DNA of 12,709 nucleotides from JAABRU01 sp050180235 (GCA_050180235.1 JBFXEJ010000145.1:1-12709), one strand, 5' to 3'; counted from the first letter of the stretch, positions 1 to 7,168 are shown. The notes: generated by a model not told the origin, from the letters alone. Numbers and translations are program-made.

Positions 1-858
1 AAAGAAAAGAATGAGTATGGATGGGAAGCCTCTTCCTGTCACTCGTTGGGGAGAATCGCCCAGGAGAGTCGGGATTTTGAGGCGGCTGAAAAATGGTACC
101 GCAAATCGCTGGAAATTTCAGAAAAGCACGGCAACGAACACGGAGCGGCTTCCACGTATCACCAGTTGGGGATGATCGCAGAGGAGAGACGGGATTTTGA
201 GGCGGCTGAAAAATGGTACCGCAAATCGCTGGAAATTAAAGAAAAGCACGGCAACGAACACGGAGCGGCTTTGACATATCACCAGTTGGGAAGAATCGCT
301 GAGGAGAGACGGGATTTTGAGGCGGCTGAAAAATGGTACCGAAAATCGCTGGAAATTGAAGAAAAGCACGGCAACGAACATTATGCGGCTTTGACGTATC
401 ACCAGTTGGGGATGATCGCTGAGGAGAGACGGGATTTTGAGGCGGCTGAAAAATGGTACCGCAAATCGCTGGAAATTTCAGAAAAGCACGGCAGCGAACA
501 CTATGCGGCTTCCACGTATCACCAGTTGGGGAGAATCGCCCAGGAGAGACGGGATTTTGAGGCCGCTGAAAAATGGTACCGAAAATCGCTGGAAATTGAA
601 GAAAAGCACGGCAACGAACACGGAGCGGCTTCCACATATGGTCAACTTGGCATTCTTGCCAAATTGCAGGATCATTTTGAGGAATCCGGCAAATGGCTGA
701 TAAAATGTATTCTTGCTTTTGCCAAATGCAATGACCCGGCAAAAGTTCAGCAAACTGCTAATAATTTTATGATTTTTTATAAGCAGGCCGCCCCCGAAAC
801 GCAGGCAAAGCTGAAAGTCATGTGGGAAAGTGCGGGGCTGGGGGAGTTGTCTGTCTGA
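1..858 (+). CDS. TPR-repeat protein, C-terminal part (5' end outside window)
   Basis: The frame is open from base 1 and its first residues already match the repeat pattern, so the gene starts upstream; the TTG at 46 is not needed as a start. The visible 285 residues hold about six tetratricopeptide units of 40 residues (core RDFEAAEKWYRKSLEI, then EKHGNEH, then TYHQLG.IAEE). The last unit diverges (YGQLGILAKLQDHFEESGKW) and is followed by a non-repeat tail ending LGELSV. TPR solenoids bind proteins; this 40-residue kinesin-light-chain-like type is often the C-terminal part of large signalling or NTPase proteins, but no partner domain is visible. The stop codon at 856-858 lies inside a copy of the intergenic repeat that follows, so the natural C-terminus may have been altered. 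Family confident, role unknown. Confidence 0.85.
   Translation, partial: KEKNEYGWEASSCHSLGRIAQESRDFEAAEKWYRKSLEISEKHGNEHGAASTYHQLGMIAEERRDFEAAEKWYRKSLEIKEKHGNEHGAALTYHQLGRIAEERRDFEAAEKWYRKSLEIEEKHGNEHYAALTYHQLGMIAEERRDFEAAEKWYRKSLEISEKHGSEHYAASTYHQLGRIAQERRDFEAAEKWYRKSLEIEEKHGNEHGAASTYGQLGILAKLQDHFEESGKWLIKCILAFAKCNDPAKVQQTANNFMIFYKQAAPETQAKLKVMWESAGLGELSV
64..663 (+). repeat. Five tandem 120-bp TPR-coding units
   Basis: Units begin near 64, 184, 304, 424 and 544; the string gggattttgagg recurs at exact 120-bp steps (70, 190, 310, 430, 550). Copies are nearly identical at DNA level, differing at a few codons only: the residue after LEI (S/K/E), N or S before EH, G or Y after EH, S or L before TYHQ, M or R after LG, and E or Q after IA. 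Conservation at third positions points to recent duplication or gene conversion. Confidence 0.92.
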
Positions 859-870
859 ACTGTGATTCAC
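852..870 (+). repeat. Partial copy of the 874-988 intergenic repeat
   Basis: TGTCTGAACTGTGATTCAC resembles the left end of the adjacent element (TGTCTGAACCATGATTAAC) and the copy at 1010. It overlaps the last codons and the stop of the TPR gene. Confidence 0.6.
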
Positions 871-873
871 AGG

Positions 874-988
874 TTGTCTGAACCATGATTAACCTGATTA
901 AAGGATTTTCATGATGGATTTTGCATGGATAATGGGATTTTCAGAAATCATGCCAATCCTTTCATCAGGTTAATCATGGTTCAGACAA
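874..988. repeat. Inverted-repeat (MITE/REP-like) element, 115 bp
   Basis: The left arm 874-907 and right arm 955-988 are reverse complements over 34 bases with one mismatch. Allowing two more mismatches the arms extend to 874-915 and 947-988. The centre is AT-rich and non-coding. Transcribed, it would form a long hairpin just after the TPR gene. Several partial copies lie around it, typical of a dispersed repeat family; no transposase is present. Confidence 0.85.
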
Positions 989-1009
989 TGGACAAGCAGG
1001 CCGCCCCGG

Positions 1010-1053
1010 TTGTCTGAACCCTGATTCACCTGATTAAAGGATTTTCATGATGG
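1010..1053 (+). repeat. Half copy of the 874-988 repeat
   Basis: This stretch repeats the left arm of the 115-bp element (TTGTCTGAACC, then CTGATTCACCTGATTAAAGG, then ATTTTCATGATGG) with two substitutions in the aligned arm. No right arm follows, so it is a truncated copy. The remaining bases to the next gene (1054-1241) hold nothing I can name. Confidence 0.75.
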
Positions 1054-1164
1054 TTTTTGGTATATTCATTTTAAAAAATAGCCTTATACCAATTCTCCAT
1101 TCATTTTATACAATATTTTCAGTTTTTCCGAGGTTCAGCGTGCGTGTGCAACAAACCGCTCCGC

Positions 1165-1181
1165 TTAATTTTTGCACTCCT
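1165..1181 (+). repeat. 17-bp direct repeat flanking radC (partner 1974-1990)
   Basis: TTAATTTTTGCACTCCT occurs here and again, identically, at 1974-1990, bracketing radC at about 0.8 kb distance. It may be part of a dispersed repeat or a scar of an insertion or duplication. Confidence 0.7.
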
Positions 1182-1241
1182 CCGGATTTGCATTCTGTAT
1201 TGTATAGAATCAATGGCGATTTGCTATTAATTCGCATTGAT

Positions 1242-1255
1242 AACTGATAACTGAA
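1242..1255 (+). repeat. Two ACTG-heptamers upstream of radC
   Basis: AACTGAT-AACTGAA, the same heptamer family found as a long array at 9513-9589 and as a pair at 5448-5461. It lies 14 bases before the radC start codon. Confidence 0.55.
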
Positions 1256-1269
1256 CACTGGGACCTCAA

Positions 1270-1956
1270 ATGTATCTTCGTGAAAAAAATACAGACAGCA
1301 TACGCCTGAGCGATCTTCCGGAAAATGAACGGCCCCGTGAAAAACTAAGGGAAAAAGGCCCCCAAAGTCTTTCAGACAGGGAACTGATGGCAATTCTGCT
1401 GGGCAAGGGGCTCAAAGGACAGGATGTACTGGCTATGGCCGGCAGTATTTTGGATGCAATGGACAAAAACGGCGGTTTTCCCCAACTGGATATTTTGCAG
1501 AAAGTCAGAGGTGTGGGGATTGCCAAAGCATCGGTAATCGTGGCTGCACTGGAGTTTGCCCGGCGCAGAATCCGTCCCGAAGGAACCAAAATTGCATCTC
1601 CGACCGATGTTCTTCCCCTGATTAAGCATTATGCTGACCGGAAACAGGAACATCTGCTCTGTCTGAGTCTTAACGGAGCCAATGAAGTGATTGCCACGCG
1701 TGTGATTACCATAGGACTGCTCAACAGAACACAGATTCATCCCCGCGAAGTTTTCGCTGATGCGCTCACAGACAGAGCTGCTGCCATTATCCTGGCCCAT
1801 AACCATCCTTCCGGCAGTGTATCCCCAAGCAAAGAGGATGAGGCAGTAACCCGGCGCATAAAGGAATCCGGTGAAGTGCTTGGCGTGCAACTTCTGGATC
1901 ACCTGATTTTCACCCTGAAGGATTATTACAGTTTCAAGGAGCATGGATATTTGTAA
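1270..1956 (+). CDS. radC: RadC family protein (UPF0758/JAMM domain)
   Basis: The 228-residue product has the standard RadC build: a helix-hairpin-helix part (around residues 76-99, with GVGIAKA) and a C-terminal MPN/JAB domain with the JAMM zinc signature HxHx10D (H177, H179, D190, in HNHPSGSVSPSKED). Length and the N-terminal motif LRERLxxKGPxxLSDxELLAILL-like (residues 24-44) fit the family. RadC was once called a DNA repair protein, but that assignment was withdrawn; its biochemical role is unsettled, and related genes often sit with mobile DNA or defence loci. A modest Shine-Dalgarno GGGA (1260-1263) precedes the ATG by 6 bases. The gene stands alone, with repeat-rich DNA on both sides and its own terminator. 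Confidence 0.93.
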   Translation: MYLREKNTDSIRLSDLPENERPREKLREKGPQSLSDRELMAILLGKGLKGQDVLAMAGSILDAMDKNGGFPQLDILQKVRGVGIAKASVIVAALEFARRRIRPEGTKIASPTDVLPLIKHYADRKQEHLLCLSLNGANEVIATRVITIGLLNRTQIHPREVFADALTDRAAAIILAHNHPSGSVSPSKEDEAVTRRIKESGEVLGVQLLDHLIFTLKDYYSFKEHGYL

Positions 1957-2045
1957 CCTGATTATATACTTGTTTAATTTTTGCACTCCTGAAATTTTCC
2001 AATCTGCGGCAGTACTCTGTCAGCCTTGAATCTGTGCGTTGCAAA

Positions 2046-2078
2046 AACCGGATTTTTCCAAAAAATCCGGTTCTTTTC
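2046..2078 (+). terminator. Rho-independent terminator after radC
   Basis: Perfect 12-bp arms AACCGGATTTTT (2046-2057) and AAAAATCCGGTT (2061-2072) with a 3-base loop are followed by CTTTTC. It lies about 90 bases after the radC stop. Confidence 0.75.
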
Positions 2079-2135
2079 TGCATTTCAGCTCATAAAATCA
2101 AAATTGACAAAGCAGCAGTGCATTGTTTCACCTAA

Positions 2136-2271
2136 GGTGATTTCCGGAAAATAATATACCATCATTGTAGGGTGGGCACGGCTTTTTGTGCCCGCCGTTT
2201 CAGCAGGACGGCGGGCACAAAAAGCCGTGCCCGCCCTACGAAAAACGGTATAATCATTAATGGAAATCACC
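2136..2271. mobile_element. MITE-like element A, 136 bp
   Basis: Terminal inverted repeats at 2136-2160 and 2247-2271 (25 bp) are identical in the outer ten bases GGTGATTTCC and the inner ATACC, divergent between. TAA lies on both sides (2133-2135 and 2272-2274), as a target duplication would. The centre is filled by the strong hairpin at 2167-2239. There is no coding capacity. A TA-type target is typical of IS630/Tc1-family elements, but that parentage is inference. Confidence 0.7.
2167..2239. repeat. 32-bp-arm perfect hairpin inside element A
   Basis: The left arm 2167-2198 (starts GTAGGGTGGGCACGG) and the right arm 2208-2239 pair over 32 bases with a single T/G wobble around a 9-base loop. 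GC-rich composition contrasts with the AT-rich surroundings. Similar GTAGGGTGGGCACG palindromes are widespread intergenic repeats in bacteria, so it is probably a separate repeat inserted into element A. Confidence 0.88.
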
Positions 2272-2274
2272 TAA

Positions 2275-2375
2275 GGTGATTTCCGGAAAAAAATATACCG
2301 CCAAAGTATCAAAAGCTTACAGCTTTTGCCCTGTGCCTGTGAACTGAACCGGGATATTTATTTTCAGAAATCACC
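2275..2375. mobile_element. MITE-like element B, 101 bp
   Basis: The 25-bp left end 2275-2299 differs from the left end of element A at one base; the right end 2351-2375 is its imperfect reverse complement (GGTGATTTC outer bases conserved). TAA lies at 2272-2274 and 2376-2378. A small hairpin CAAAAGCT-tac-AGCTTTTG (2310-2328) sits inside. It abuts element A with only the shared TAA between them. Confidence 0.65.
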
Positions 2376-2419
2376 TAAAACTGCTGGTGTATTTCACGGC
2401 GGCACCGGATGAAAATAAT

Positions 2420-2446
2420 GGATTCAGGCTTTCTCCGGAATAACGG
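2420..2446. repeat. Degenerate REP-like hairpin
   Basis: GGATTCAGG-ctttc-TCCGGAATAACGG resembles the common intergenic palindrome GGATTCCGGCTTTCGCCGGAATGACG. Pairing is imperfect here, so this may be a decayed copy. Confidence 0.4.
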
Positions 2447-2572
2447 TGAAAGAGGGTAATCTCCTGATTTTTGGAAAGGCCGCATAAGGTGAGTTAATGA
2501 TTGATTCCGAACGAATTTTTTGATATACAATATAAGTTTGACTGTGCCCATAACTCCCGGAAAGGAAAAAAA

Positions 2573-4012
2573 ATGAAACAAGCAGAGAACTTATCTGTTT
2601 TTGACAACATATGGAAATTTTTTGCCTCAGTGCGTCTGACTGTGGCGGTGCTTCTGACTCTGGCAGGGGCCTCGGTTATCGGCACCCTGATTCCCCAGAA
2701 CGGAAGTCATGAACTCTATTTCCGCAAATACGGCGAAGTGCTGTACCGCATTTTTCATGTATTTGATTTTTTTGACATGTACCATTCCTGGTGGTTCCGT
2801 CTGCTGATTCTGACACTGACCGCCAACATCATTGTATGTTCCTTTGACAGGCTTTCCGCCCTGTGGAAGGTGGTATTTGTCAAAGAACCAGCGTTCCGCA
2901 TTTCCAGTTTCCGGAATATTTCCCGCAAAACAGAATTCACGACCGGCAGCTCTGCCGGAGATCTGAAACAGGATATTGTCTCCCATCTGGGAAAATATTT
3001 CGGATATGTCCGTGCGGAGGAGACAGAGACAGGTTACTGCATTTTTGCTGAAAAAGGACGGTGGACACGGCTGGGTGTCTATATCGTTCATTTCAGCATT
3101 GTACTGCTGCTGGCAGGCAGTCTGATCGGTTCTATTTTCGGATTCGAGGGATTTGTGAATATTCCCGAAGGCGAATCAGTGCGCTCCATAATGCTGCGGA
3201 ACTCAGATAAAACACAGGCCCTGGATTTTGAAATCCGGTGCGAGGATTTTGATGTGAGTTTCTATGAAACCGGTGCACCCAAAGAATTCCGGTCCAGTCT
3301 GGTGATTCTGGAAAACGGCAAAGAGGTTTTCAAAAAAGATGTTATTGTCAACGATCCCATCCGCTACAGGGGCATCAATATTTTTCAGTCCAGTTACGGC
3401 AAAATTCCCGTCAATCCCCGGATTTCTGACAAAGATGAGATAACCCTCTCCTTTACAAGCAGAGCCTCAGGCATGCTCTATAATAAAAAGGTGTATATGA
3501 ACCAGGCCACAGAGATTCCCGAAGGGGGCGGAACTCTTGTTCTCCGTGAGCTGGTTCCTTCCTACATGTTCATGGGACAAAAAGATCTGGGGCCAGCATA
3601 TGTCGGAACGGTCACCCAGCCGGACGGGACTGCCTCAGAAGTTCACCTTCCTGTCCGTTTTCCCCGCTTTGACAGAATGCGGCAGGGGGCAGATTTCACC
3701 ATTGCGGTTGAACACACTCACACTGATATGACCGAGAAATATTATACCGGTCTGCAGGTGACCCATGATCCGGGTGTGCTGACTGTGTACGCTGGATTCA
3801 TTTTCATCATTGTCGGCTGTTATATAACTTTTTTTATGTCCCATCAGAGACTCTGTGCGGAAGTGATTCAGAAAGAAGGGAATAACCGTGTAATCATAAG
3901 CGGTTCGGCCAATAAAAATCCTCTGGGCATGGAGAATACAGTCAGGAAAATTTCACAGGAACTGGCCCGGCAGGAGAACGGCAAAATGATACTGGCTGAA
4001 GAAATCTGTTGA
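2573..4012 (+). CDS. resB: Cytochrome c biogenesis protein ResB (Ccs1)
   Basis: Start chosen at 2573, where AGGA (2563-2566) precedes the ATG by 6 bases; the in-frame ATG at 2501 has no good ribosome site and would add 24 unusual residues. The 479-residue protein has the ResB plan: membrane segments near residues 20-40, 73-92, 168-190 and 401-422, with a large extracytoplasmic domain between the third and fourth. His173 in segment three (YIVHFSIVLLLAGSLIG) and HDPG at 398-401 just before the last segment are the conserved positions expected of haem-handling residues. With CcsA it forms the system-II complex that exports haem and attaches it to apocytochromes outside the cytoplasmic membrane. 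The client is plausibly QrcA, encoded downstream. A hydrophilic tail of about 55 residues extends into the cytoplasm. Confidence 0.93.
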   Translation: MKQAENLSVFDNIWKFFASVRLTVAVLLTLAGASVIGTLIPQNGSHELYFRKYGEVLYRIFHVFDFFDMYHSWWFRLLILTLTANIIVCSFDRLSALWKVVFVKEPAFRISSFRNISRKTEFTTGSSAGDLKQDIVSHLGKYFGYVRAEETETGYCIFAEKGRWTRLGVYIVHFSIVLLLAGSLIGSIFGFEGFVNIPEGESVRSIMLRNSDKTQALDFEIRCEDFDVSFYETGAPKEFRSSLVILENGKEVFKKDVIVNDPIRYRGINIFQSSYGKIPVNPRISDKDEITLSFTSRASGMLYNKKVYMNQATEIPEGGGTLVLRELVPSYMFMGQKDLGPAYVGTVTQPDGTASEVHLPVRFPRFDRMRQGADFTIAVEHTHTDMTEKYYTGLQVTHDPGVLTVYAGFIFIIVGCYITFFMSHQRLCAEVIQKEGNNRVIISGSANKNPLGMENTVRKISQELARQENGKMILAEEIC

Positions 4013-4155
4013 TGTTTGGCACTGCGTATCGTAAAAAGAGGGTCTGTATCCGGGGATCGGAGTCCAGCCTTTTGCCCGTATGGGCGGTCTGCAGGAATAT
4101 TGCAGAAAATCAGAAGGATTTTCCCGGATAAACAGATTCATACGGAGAAAATACC

Positions 4156-5412
4156 ATGAAATGTACCATATGCGGAAGTGAAAATGTGACCCGCTCCCAC
4201 CGGAGGGGAATGGAAAAGATAGGCAAATATATTATTCCAGGAACTCCCTACCGGTGCAAAGAATGCTGGGGCAGATTCTGGGTGTTTGAAAATCCTTTCA
4301 GCACTACTGCTGCAAGGATTGCGGGAGTCTGCATTGTATGCCTTCTGATTGCGGGGCTTGCATGGTATTTGCGGCCCGGCAAAGACGAGACTTCCTGGCA
4401 GGCGGTTCAGAGGAATGTCGGGGCAGTACCGGAATCCAGTCCCAAAGAACCTTCCACTGTGGCCTCCCCTTCGGATTTGCAGAGCAAAACCGCGCAGGTG
4501 AAAACAGATGAAACCGAAGCGAAATCCGCAGGAATACCGGAGCCGCAAATGTCTGTCCATGAAAACGGAAAAACAGAAACGCCTGTGACTGCGGATCGTT
4601 CCGAAAAACCTGCGGACTCCGGGATAATATCAGTTACCCCGATACCGGACGATGTTTCCAAACCGGAATCCGAATCAGGGAATAAACAGGATACCCCGCC
4701 GGACTTACCCGGAAAAAGTGACGGTGAAACAACTCTCCCTGAAAGCGTAACAAAGGAAAGTGAAACCGCGGCTGCTCCGGATAAAAAAACAGAACCGGAC
4801 AAAGAGTCAATGCCTGTCATGCCGGAAACAGCAAAGGCAGTTCCTGCCGCATCCGATGCCGGGCCTTCCGTTCCTGCCGGATCTGAAGCACCGAAAATCC
4901 CTTTGGCAGAAGCACCGCAGAAAATCCGGGCTGAACATACGGAAAAATCCGATTCTTCTGATGCCGGATCTCCGCAGACCGGAAAAAAGGAAACAGATCA
5001 GGCCGTGACAGCAGGAACAGTTCCTGAGTCTGCCCCTGCTGTAACGATTGCCCCTGCAAAGCTGATTTCAGAACCTGCTTCTTTCCGTGAACTGAAAACG
5101 GTAAAAACCAGGTCCGGAAAAGAGGCGTTTGAGGTTTTTATTGTGGCAGACGGGCCGGTGCGTCAGTATAATTCTTTTTTGCTCAAGTCCGAATCCCCTC
5201 CCAAACTGGTGGTGGATCTGCCGGGAAAATGGAAACACCGGGGAAATGACCTTTTCAAAGTGAAGGACAGCATGGTATACCGGGTGAGAGTTGGGCAGCA
5301 TCAGGATTTTATCCGTGTGGTTCTGGATTTGAAAATAAGCGGACCGGTAAAACCTGTGTTCTCAGACACAGACCGGGGTATGACAGTTACCCTCAGCCGG
5401 AACGCGAAATAG
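4156..5412 (+). CDS. Zinc-ribbon, single-TM, AMIN-domain protein
   Basis: The 418-residue product begins with a small zinc-ribbon (C3xxC6 and C34xxC37), then one membrane segment (about 52-72), then a long low-complexity linker rich in Pro, Ser, Glu, Lys and Ala (about 75-300), and ends with an AMIN-like beta domain (about 305-415, including PPKLVVDLPG and the closing DFIRVVLDL). AMIN domains bind cell-wall or envelope components and target amidases and secretins; no amidase catalytic domain is present. The inferred topology is cytoplasmic ribbon and extracytoplasmic AMIN. GGAG (4144-4147) lies 8 bases before the ATG. It sits between resB and ccsA, usually neighbours, so a link to cytochrome assembly or envelope anchoring is possible but unproven. 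I cannot give it a gene name. Confidence 0.8.
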   Translation: MKCTICGSENVTRSHRRGMEKIGKYIIPGTPYRCKECWGRFWVFENPFSTTAARIAGVCIVCLLIAGLAWYLRPGKDETSWQAVQRNVGAVPESSPKEPSTVASPSDLQSKTAQVKTDETEAKSAGIPEPQMSVHENGKTETPVTADRSEKPADSGIISVTPIPDDVSKPESESGNKQDTPPDLPGKSDGETTLPESVTKESETAAAPDKKTEPDKESMPVMPETAKAVPAASDAGPSVPAGSEAPKIPLAEAPQKIRAEHTEKSDSSDAGSPQTGKKETDQAVTAGTVPESAPAVTIAPAKLISEPASFRELKTVKTRSGKEAFEVFIVADGPVRQYNSFLLKSESPPKLVVDLPGKWKHRGNDLFKVKDSMVYRVRVGQHQDFIRVVLDLKISGPVKPVFSDTDRGMTVTLSRNAK

Positions 5413-5447
5413 AAAATCTGTCCGATGATTCCGAATACGGAGTATCA

Positions 5448-5461
5448 AACTGAAAACTGGG
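5448..5461 (+). repeat. Two ACTG-heptamers upstream of ccsA
   Basis: AACTGAA-AACTGGG, same family as the arrays at 9421-9589. The rest of the gap to ccsA includes a very AT-rich stretch (5500-5534) of T and A runs just before the ribosome site. Confidence 0.4.
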
Positions 5462-5548
5462 CAATCTTCCGCCCGTAACAGTGGCGCAGAACAGGAAACA
5501 TTTATAATTTTTTAATTTTATTTTTAATTTTTTTCAGAGGTTACAATA

Positions 5549-6385
5549 ATGAACAGTTCCGTATTATTATCTGTCGTAACATTTGTATATGGTTTTTCTG
5601 CCCTGCTTTATATTTCCCAGTGGATTTTCAGAACAGAAAAGCCGGGAAAACTGGCCACATGGGCAGCGGTCATCGGGGGAACAGGAAATCTGATCGGCAT
5701 TCTTCTGCGCTGGATTGAATCCTATCAACTGGGGTACGGACATGCACCCCTGTCCAATATGTATGAATCCCTGGTTTTTTTTTCCTGCGCCATTGCCTTT
5801 ATGTGGCTTTTTGTGGAATACCGTTACAAAAACAGAATGATCGGGGCATTTTCCATGCCCATCGCATTTCTGGCTATGGCCTATGCTTCCCTTTCTCCCA
5901 ACATCAGTGACCGGATTCAGCCTTTGATTCCGGCCCTGAAAAGCAACTGGCTCATAGCGCATGTCATCACATGTTTTTTGGGATATGCGGGCTTTGCCAT
6001 TGCTTTCGGCATCAGCATTATGTATATTCTCCGCCTGAGAGAACCGGGGAATATTTCCCCGGCATCCCGTTTTCCTGCTCCGGAAGAGCTGGATGACCTG
6101 ACCCATAAAATGGTGCAGTTCGGTTTTCTTTTTCTTTCCGCGGGCATCATCACAGGAGCGGTATGGGCCAACTCGGCATGGGGGCGTTACTGGGGATGGG
6201 ATCCCAAAGAAACCTGGTCTCTGATAACATGGTTCATCTACGCTGGAATGCTCCATGCCAGACTGATGCGGGGATGGCATGGCAAAAAAATAGCGTATAT
6301 TTCCATCATCGGATTCATGGCTGTGCTTTTTACCTATTTCGGGGTAAATCTTCTGCCCGGACTGCACAGTTACAGCACACAGTGA
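5549..6385 (+). CDS. ccsA: Cytochrome c biogenesis protein CcsA (CcsB/ResC)
   Basis: This 278-residue polytopic membrane protein carries the tryptophan-rich haem-handling motif WGRYWGWDPKETWSLITW (211-228), the signature of the CcsA/CcmC/CcmF haem-handling family. Conserved histidines at 65 (GHAPLSN), 138 (WLIAHV) and 273 (GLHSY) fit the haem-coordinating positions of system-II synthetases. Length is normal for the family. AGAGG (5536-5540) lies 8 bases before the ATG. It acts with ResB, encoded two genes upstream, to pass haem across the membrane and ligate it to CxxCH motifs. The naming varies (CcsB and ResC are used for the same family). Confidence 0.93.
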   Translation: MNSSVLLSVVTFVYGFSALLYISQWIFRTEKPGKLATWAAVIGGTGNLIGILLRWIESYQLGYGHAPLSNMYESLVFFSCAIAFMWLFVEYRYKNRMIGAFSMPIAFLAMAYASLSPNISDRIQPLIPALKSNWLIAHVITCFLGYAGFAIAFGISIMYILRLREPGNISPASRFPAPEELDDLTHKMVQFGFLFLSAGIITGAVWANSAWGRYWGWDPKETWSLITWFIYAGMLHARLMRGWHGKKIAYISIIGFMAVLFTYFGVNLLPGLHSYSTQ

Positions 6386-6392
6386 TTTATCC

Positions 6393-6421
6393 TTGACAAA
6401 AACAGGCTCAGCAGGTACAGA
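6393..6421 (+). promoter_or_regulatory. Possible sigma70 promoter for qrc operon
   Basis: A perfect -35 TTGACA (6393-6398) is followed after 17 bases by a poor -10 TACAGA (6416-6421), about 100 bases upstream of qrcA. The 135-base gap between ccsA and qrcA is the natural place for an operon promoter. The weak -10 keeps this tentative. Confidence 0.3.
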
Positions 6422-6520
6422 ACATCTTTGTCTGTTCTTTCCTTTTGTGCCCTTTGTCAGGAGTTTAGGCTGGTTGGTTGTTTTATATAGGCATTAATTC
6501 TAACAGGTGACGGAGTTTGT

Positions 6521-7168
6521 ATGAGCGAATCAGAAGAGAAAGCAAAAGGGTGTTCCGACAGCGGGGGATTTGCCATCCTCTTTTTTATTGTCGGACTGGC
6601 CGCAAGCCTGATTGTCGGATGGGTGATCTTTCCGAAACTTCTTTACTCCCAGAAGAAGCAGCCCTTTGACTTCAGCCACGCACTGCACAACACTCTGGTG
6701 GACAACGGGTGTGAGAGCTGCCATTTCTTCCGTGAGGACGGGAGTTATGCCGGTGTTCCCAAACTGGAACAGTGCACGGGATGTCATGAGGATGTGCAGG
6801 GAGAAACCGCAGACGAGGCCGTATTTGTAAACGAATATGTGAAAAACGGAAGAGAAGTGCCCTGGCTGGTTTATTCAAAACAGCCGGACTGTGTATTTTT
6901 CTCCCATTCTGCACATGTCAAATCCGGAGGTATGGACTGCAAAACATGCCACGGCCCCATCGGAGAATCGGAAACTCTGAAACCCTATGAGGAAAACCGG
7001 ATTACAGGTTACAGCCGGGACATCTGGGGAAAGAACATCGCAGGTTTCAAGAAAAATACCTGGGATCGGATGAAGATGGATGACTGTTCTGAATGCCATG
7101 TGAAACTCGGGGTCAAGCAGAACAGTGTTCAGACCGGAAAAGAGGCCTGTTTTGTGTGTCACAAATAA
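6521..7168 (+). CDS. qrcA: Menaquinone reductase multihaem cytochrome c subunit QrcA
   Basis: The 215-residue protein has a cytoplasmic N-terminus, one anchor helix (about 17-41) and a periplasmic domain with five CxxCH haem sites at residues 64-68, 85-89, 140-144, 189-193 and 210-214. Extra histidines (H53, H56, H129, H132) are candidate distal ligands. In sulfate reducers QrcA takes electrons from periplasmic type-I cytochrome c3, charged by hydrogenases and formate dehydrogenases, and feeds the Qrc complex. The purified Desulfovibrio complex has, as I recall, six haems c; here I see only five standard motifs, with a lone Cys at 124 in the middle. GGAG (6512-6515) lies 5 bases before the ATG. 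It is the first gene of qrcABCD, and the gene order confirms the family. Confidence 0.9.
   Translation: MSESEEKAKGCSDSGGFAILFFIVGLAASLIVGWVIFPKLLYSQKKQPFDFSHALHNTLVDNGCESCHFFREDGSYAGVPKLEQCTGCHEDVQGETADEAVFVNEYVKNGREVPWLVYSKQPDCVFFSHSAHVKSGGMDCKTCHGPIGESETLKPYEENRITGYSRDIWGKNIAGFKKNTWDRMKMDDCSECHVKLGVKQNSVQTGKEACFVCHK

Noticed and set aside
118..870. Long minus-strand frames across the TPR repeats
   Set aside because: They mirror the 120-bp coding repeat; the plus frame has clear TPR protein sequence.
1047..1247. 66-codon plus-strand frame
   Set aside because: It starts inside a repeat copy, has no ribosome site and gives a low-complexity, AT-driven sequence.
1270..1956. RadC JAMM domain as a partner of the ubiquitin-like cassette protein
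   Set aside because: The genes lie more than 10 kb apart with complete operons between; RadC is a common stand-alone gene.
1372..1986. 204-codon minus-strand frame opposite radC
   Set aside because: It is antisense to a well-supported JAMM-domain gene and has no recognisable features.
5567..6367. 266-codon minus-strand frame opposite ccsA
   Set aside because: The plus strand encodes an intact WWD-motif protein; the antisense product looks random.
6419..6450. AGAACA...TGTTCT hairpin after ccsA as a terminator
   Set aside because: Six-base arms with an interrupted T stretch are too weak to support.
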